A stretch of DNA of 64,000 bases, from contig JAJDAN010000032.1 of the NCBI GenBank assembly GCA_029261855.1, positions 124,001 through 188,000 on the forward strand, read 5' to 3'. Source of the DNA: Deltaproteobacteria bacterium (GTDB taxonomy: Bacteria > Myxococcota_A > UBA9160 > UBA4427). The translations under genes and the position numbers were made by a program. Below are positions 62,728 through 64,000 of this stretch, piece after piece (positions within the stretch are counted from its first letter, which is position 1; the number at the start of each line of letters is the position of its first letter). The notes under the pieces were generated by a model. The model did not search any database. It saw only the letters and a list, made by a program, of their open reading frames with translations, and was not told where the DNA came from.

Positions 62728-63273
62728 TTGAGCGTCGTGAAGGTGCTGGTGGTGGTCGCGTCCCAGACCGGGCGCACCGCGCGCATGGCGGAAGCCGTGG
62801 CGGAGGGCGCGCGCGAGGCCGGCGCCGAAGCCGTCGTCCTGCGCGCCGAGGACGCGGACCCTTCGGAACTCGAGACGGCCGACGCCGTGGTACTCGGGTC
62901 CGGTGTCCACATGGGGGGCATGGAGTCGTCCATGCGCGCGTTCTTCGAACGGGCGGCCCCGCTCTGGATGCAGGGCCGACTCGTGGGAAAGCTGGGCGCG
63001 GCGTTCGTTTCGGCGGGAGCGGGCGCGCGGGGTGGTGCCGAGCTGGCGCTGCTCGGGCTGCTCGCGAACCTGGCCGAACACGGCATGCTGCTCGTGCCCA
63101 TGCACAACCGGATGGAAGGCTTCGCGAGCGCCGGCTGCCACTGGGGGCCGGTGGCGTGGACGAACCCCCGGTCCGGCAAGGCGGGGCCGACGGAAGACCA
63201 CCTTGCCGCGTGCCGCGCCCACGGCGGCTGGGTCGCCGAGCAGGCGGCCCGGATGGGAGCACCTGCGGCCTAG
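62728..63273 (+). CDS. Flavodoxin/WrbA-like NAD(P)H-quinone reductase family protein
   Basis: 181 residues with a flavodoxin fold: VVVASQTGRTARMAEAVAEGA phosphate loop, ADAVVLGSGVHMGGMESSMRAFFERA, LVGKLGAAFVSAGAGARGGAELALLGLL and GCHWGPVAWTNP. FMN-binding is likely. WrbA is the closest named family, but the loop after SGVHMGG is shortened. TTG 62728 is the start, with GGGGAG upstream. Confidence 0.82.
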   Translation: MSVVKVLVVVASQTGRTARMAEAVAEGAREAGAEAVVLRAEDADPSELETADAVVLGSGVHMGGMESSMRAFFERAAPLWMQGRLVGKLGAAFVSAGAGARGGAELALLGLLANLAEHGMLLVPMHNRMEGFASAGCHWGPVAWTNPRSGKAGPTEDHLAACRAHGGWVAEQAARMGAPAA

Positions 63274-63302
63274 CTGCGCCTGCGGCATCCAACCCGGCAG
63301 AC

Positions 63303-63914
63303 ATGGGCCAGTCGACGTCATCGGTCTCGTTGCTCGCAGAGGTTCGCGCCTGCCGCATCTGCGCCGCCGACCTGCCGGTCCCGCCGAGACCGGTGCTGCA
63401 GTTCCACCCGGATGCGCCCATCCTGATCGCGAGCCAGGCGCCCGGGCGCATCGTGCACGAGACCGGCATCCCCTTCAACGATCGCAGCGGGGACCGGCTT
63501 CGGTCCTGGTTGGGGGTCGACCGCGACCGCTTCTACGACGAGCGCTGCTTTGCCATCGTACCCATGGGCTTCTGCTTCCCCGGTACTGGCAAGGGCGGCG
63601 ACCTGCCACCGCGGCCCGAGTGCGCCGAGGCGTGGCGGGCCCGGCTCATGGACGAGCTGCGTTCGCCGCAGCTCGTCCTGGCCGTGGGTCGCTATGCGAT
63701 CGACTGGCACCTGCGCGAGCAGTCGCCCCGCAAGCGCAGCCTGAGCGAGATCGTGAAGGACTGGCGGGCGTGTCCGCCAGGTGTCCTGCCCACCCCCCAC
63801 CCGAGTCCTCGCAACACCAACTGGCTGAAGCAGAACGCCTGGTTCGAGAGAGAGCTGGTGCCCGAGCTGCGCGCCCGGGTTTCGCGCCTCCTGGGCCCCC
63901 GGCCCCGGGACTGA
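63303..63914 (+). CDS. Uracil-DNA glycosylase-like family protein
   Basis: 203 residues of the UDG-like superfamily, related to family 4/5. LIASQAPGRIVHETGIPFNDRSGDRLRSWLG is motif A, GKGGDLPPRPECAEAW lies before LVLAVGRYAIDWHL, and PHPSPRNTNWLKQN is motif B. Only one CxxC-like pair (CRICAAD near residue 17) is seen; an FeS cluster cannot be confirmed. ATG 63303 is preferred to the track start at 63156. Confidence 0.84.
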   Translation: MGQSTSSVSLLAEVRACRICAADLPVPPRPVLQFHPDAPILIASQAPGRIVHETGIPFNDRSGDRLRSWLGVDRDRFYDERCFAIVPMGFCFPGTGKGGDLPPRPECAEAWRARLMDELRSPQLVLAVGRYAIDWHLREQSPRKRSLSEIVKDWRACPPGVLPTPHPSPRNTNWLKQNAWFERELVPELRARVSRLLGPRPRD

Positions 63915-63931
63915 AGGACTGAAGGACTGAG
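63908..63931 (+). repeat. Short 8-bp tandem repeat
   Basis: GGACTGAA, GGACTGAA and GGACTGAG in tandem, spanning the stop codon of the UDG-like gene. It is not part of a coding repeat and may come from slippage. Confidence 0.75.
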
Positions 63932-63960
63932 GGACCGGCCGGCTCAGGCCGGAAGGGTCC
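63932..63960. terminator. Hairpin between convergent genes at window end
   Basis: GGACC/GGTCC outer arms and CCGGCC/GGCCGG inner arms (63935-63940 and 63947-63952) can form a hairpin across the stop of the minus-strand gene. No T-run. Confidence 0.35.
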
Positions 63961-64000
63961 GTCTGCGGGCCAGCACGATGGGCGGCGTCGCGAACAGGAA
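63944..64000 (-). CDS. 3' fragment of a membrane- or surface-anchored protein
   Basis: Eighteen residues before a TGA stop at 63944-63946: FLFATPPIVLARRRTLPA, a hydrophobic run followed by RRR and a short tail. The rest of the gene lies beyond 64000. The layout fits a C-terminal membrane anchor or PEP/MYXO-CTERM-type sorting signal, but it could also be the end of an ordinary membrane helix. Confidence 0.5.
   Translation of the reverse strand, partial: FLFATPPIVLARRRTLPA

Overview
A GC-rich chromosomal window (about two-thirds GC by eye) packed with housekeeping genes. Many adjacent genes overlap by 1-20 nt, often as ATGA or GTGA, and GTG and TTG starts are common. The gene neighbourhoods suggest a deltaproteobacterial or Myxococcota-like lineage: rng-rplU-rpmA-obgE-proB-nadD-rsfS-gpmI, rho-prfA-prmC-his, rpsU-dnaG-rpoD, a MinD-like ATPase with a J-like/HTH protein, SelA, a GlcDEF glycolate oxidase, and a secreted protease with a Ca-loop and a TM-Arg tail. 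That placement is an inference from gene content, not from phylogeny. There is no prophage, IS element, integrase, CRISPR array or restriction system, so this is core rather than accessory DNA.

Layout. 1-4893: partial M20 peptidase (-), M23 endopeptidase, a small unknown protein, a YjjX-type NTPase and glutamate-cysteine ligase. 4996-10673: DUF1232 protein, REC-PAS regulator, an unrecognised membrane protein, thioredoxin reductase, and a PAS-HisKA-REC protein that lacks a kinase ATPase domain. 10707-13144: two alpha/beta hydrolases, a VOC protein and a SpoIIAA-like protein. 13141-14849 (-): comF and a secreted trypsin-like protease. 15108-16199: an R2-like di-iron protein. 16211-23763 (-): an eight-gene housekeeping operon from RNase E/G to phosphoglycerate mutase. 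24160-29590: selA, HNH protein, MinD-like ATPase, J-like/HTH protein, RluD-type synthase and PgeF. 29984-37810: rho, prfA, prmC and hisD-B-H-A-F. 38041-42566: rpsU-dnaG-rpoD and a lipoprotein. 42725-44749: a zinc-ribbon protein and a YdjI-like SPFH protein with a GYF_2 tail. 44767-50135: FAD oxidoreductase (-), tRNA-Ile2(CAU), sulfotransferase, LLM flavin oxidoreductase and an MFS transporter (-). 50356-56414: TPR-metallopeptidase, glcDEF and an Lnb/DUF4105 membrane protein. 56405-61438 (-): two lipoproteins and a Leptospira-type citramalate synthase. 61723-63914: a second RluA-family synthase, a flavodoxin-like protein and a uracil-DNA glycosylase-like protein. The last 57 bases hold the 3' end of a minus-strand gene.

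How the genes work together. Translation and RNA metabolism dominate (RNase E/G, L21, L27, Obg, RsfS, Rho, RF1, PrmC, S21, primase, sigma-70, two pseudouridine synthases, tRNA-Ile2). They are joined by amino-acid synthesis (proline, histidine, isoleucine via citramalate), redox control (GshA, TrxB) and glycolate oxidation. The points most worth a second look are the tandem-repeat and RG-rich N-terminus of Rho with its C-rich leader, the RNase E/G leader hairpins that could hide the ribosome-binding site, the zinc-ribbon/SPFH-GYF pair, the ATPase-less PAS-HisKA-REC protein, the HPD-less J-like/HTH protein beside a MinD ATPase, and a hairpin-bearing direct repeat upstream of comF. No clearly new multi-gene system could be proved from sequence alone.
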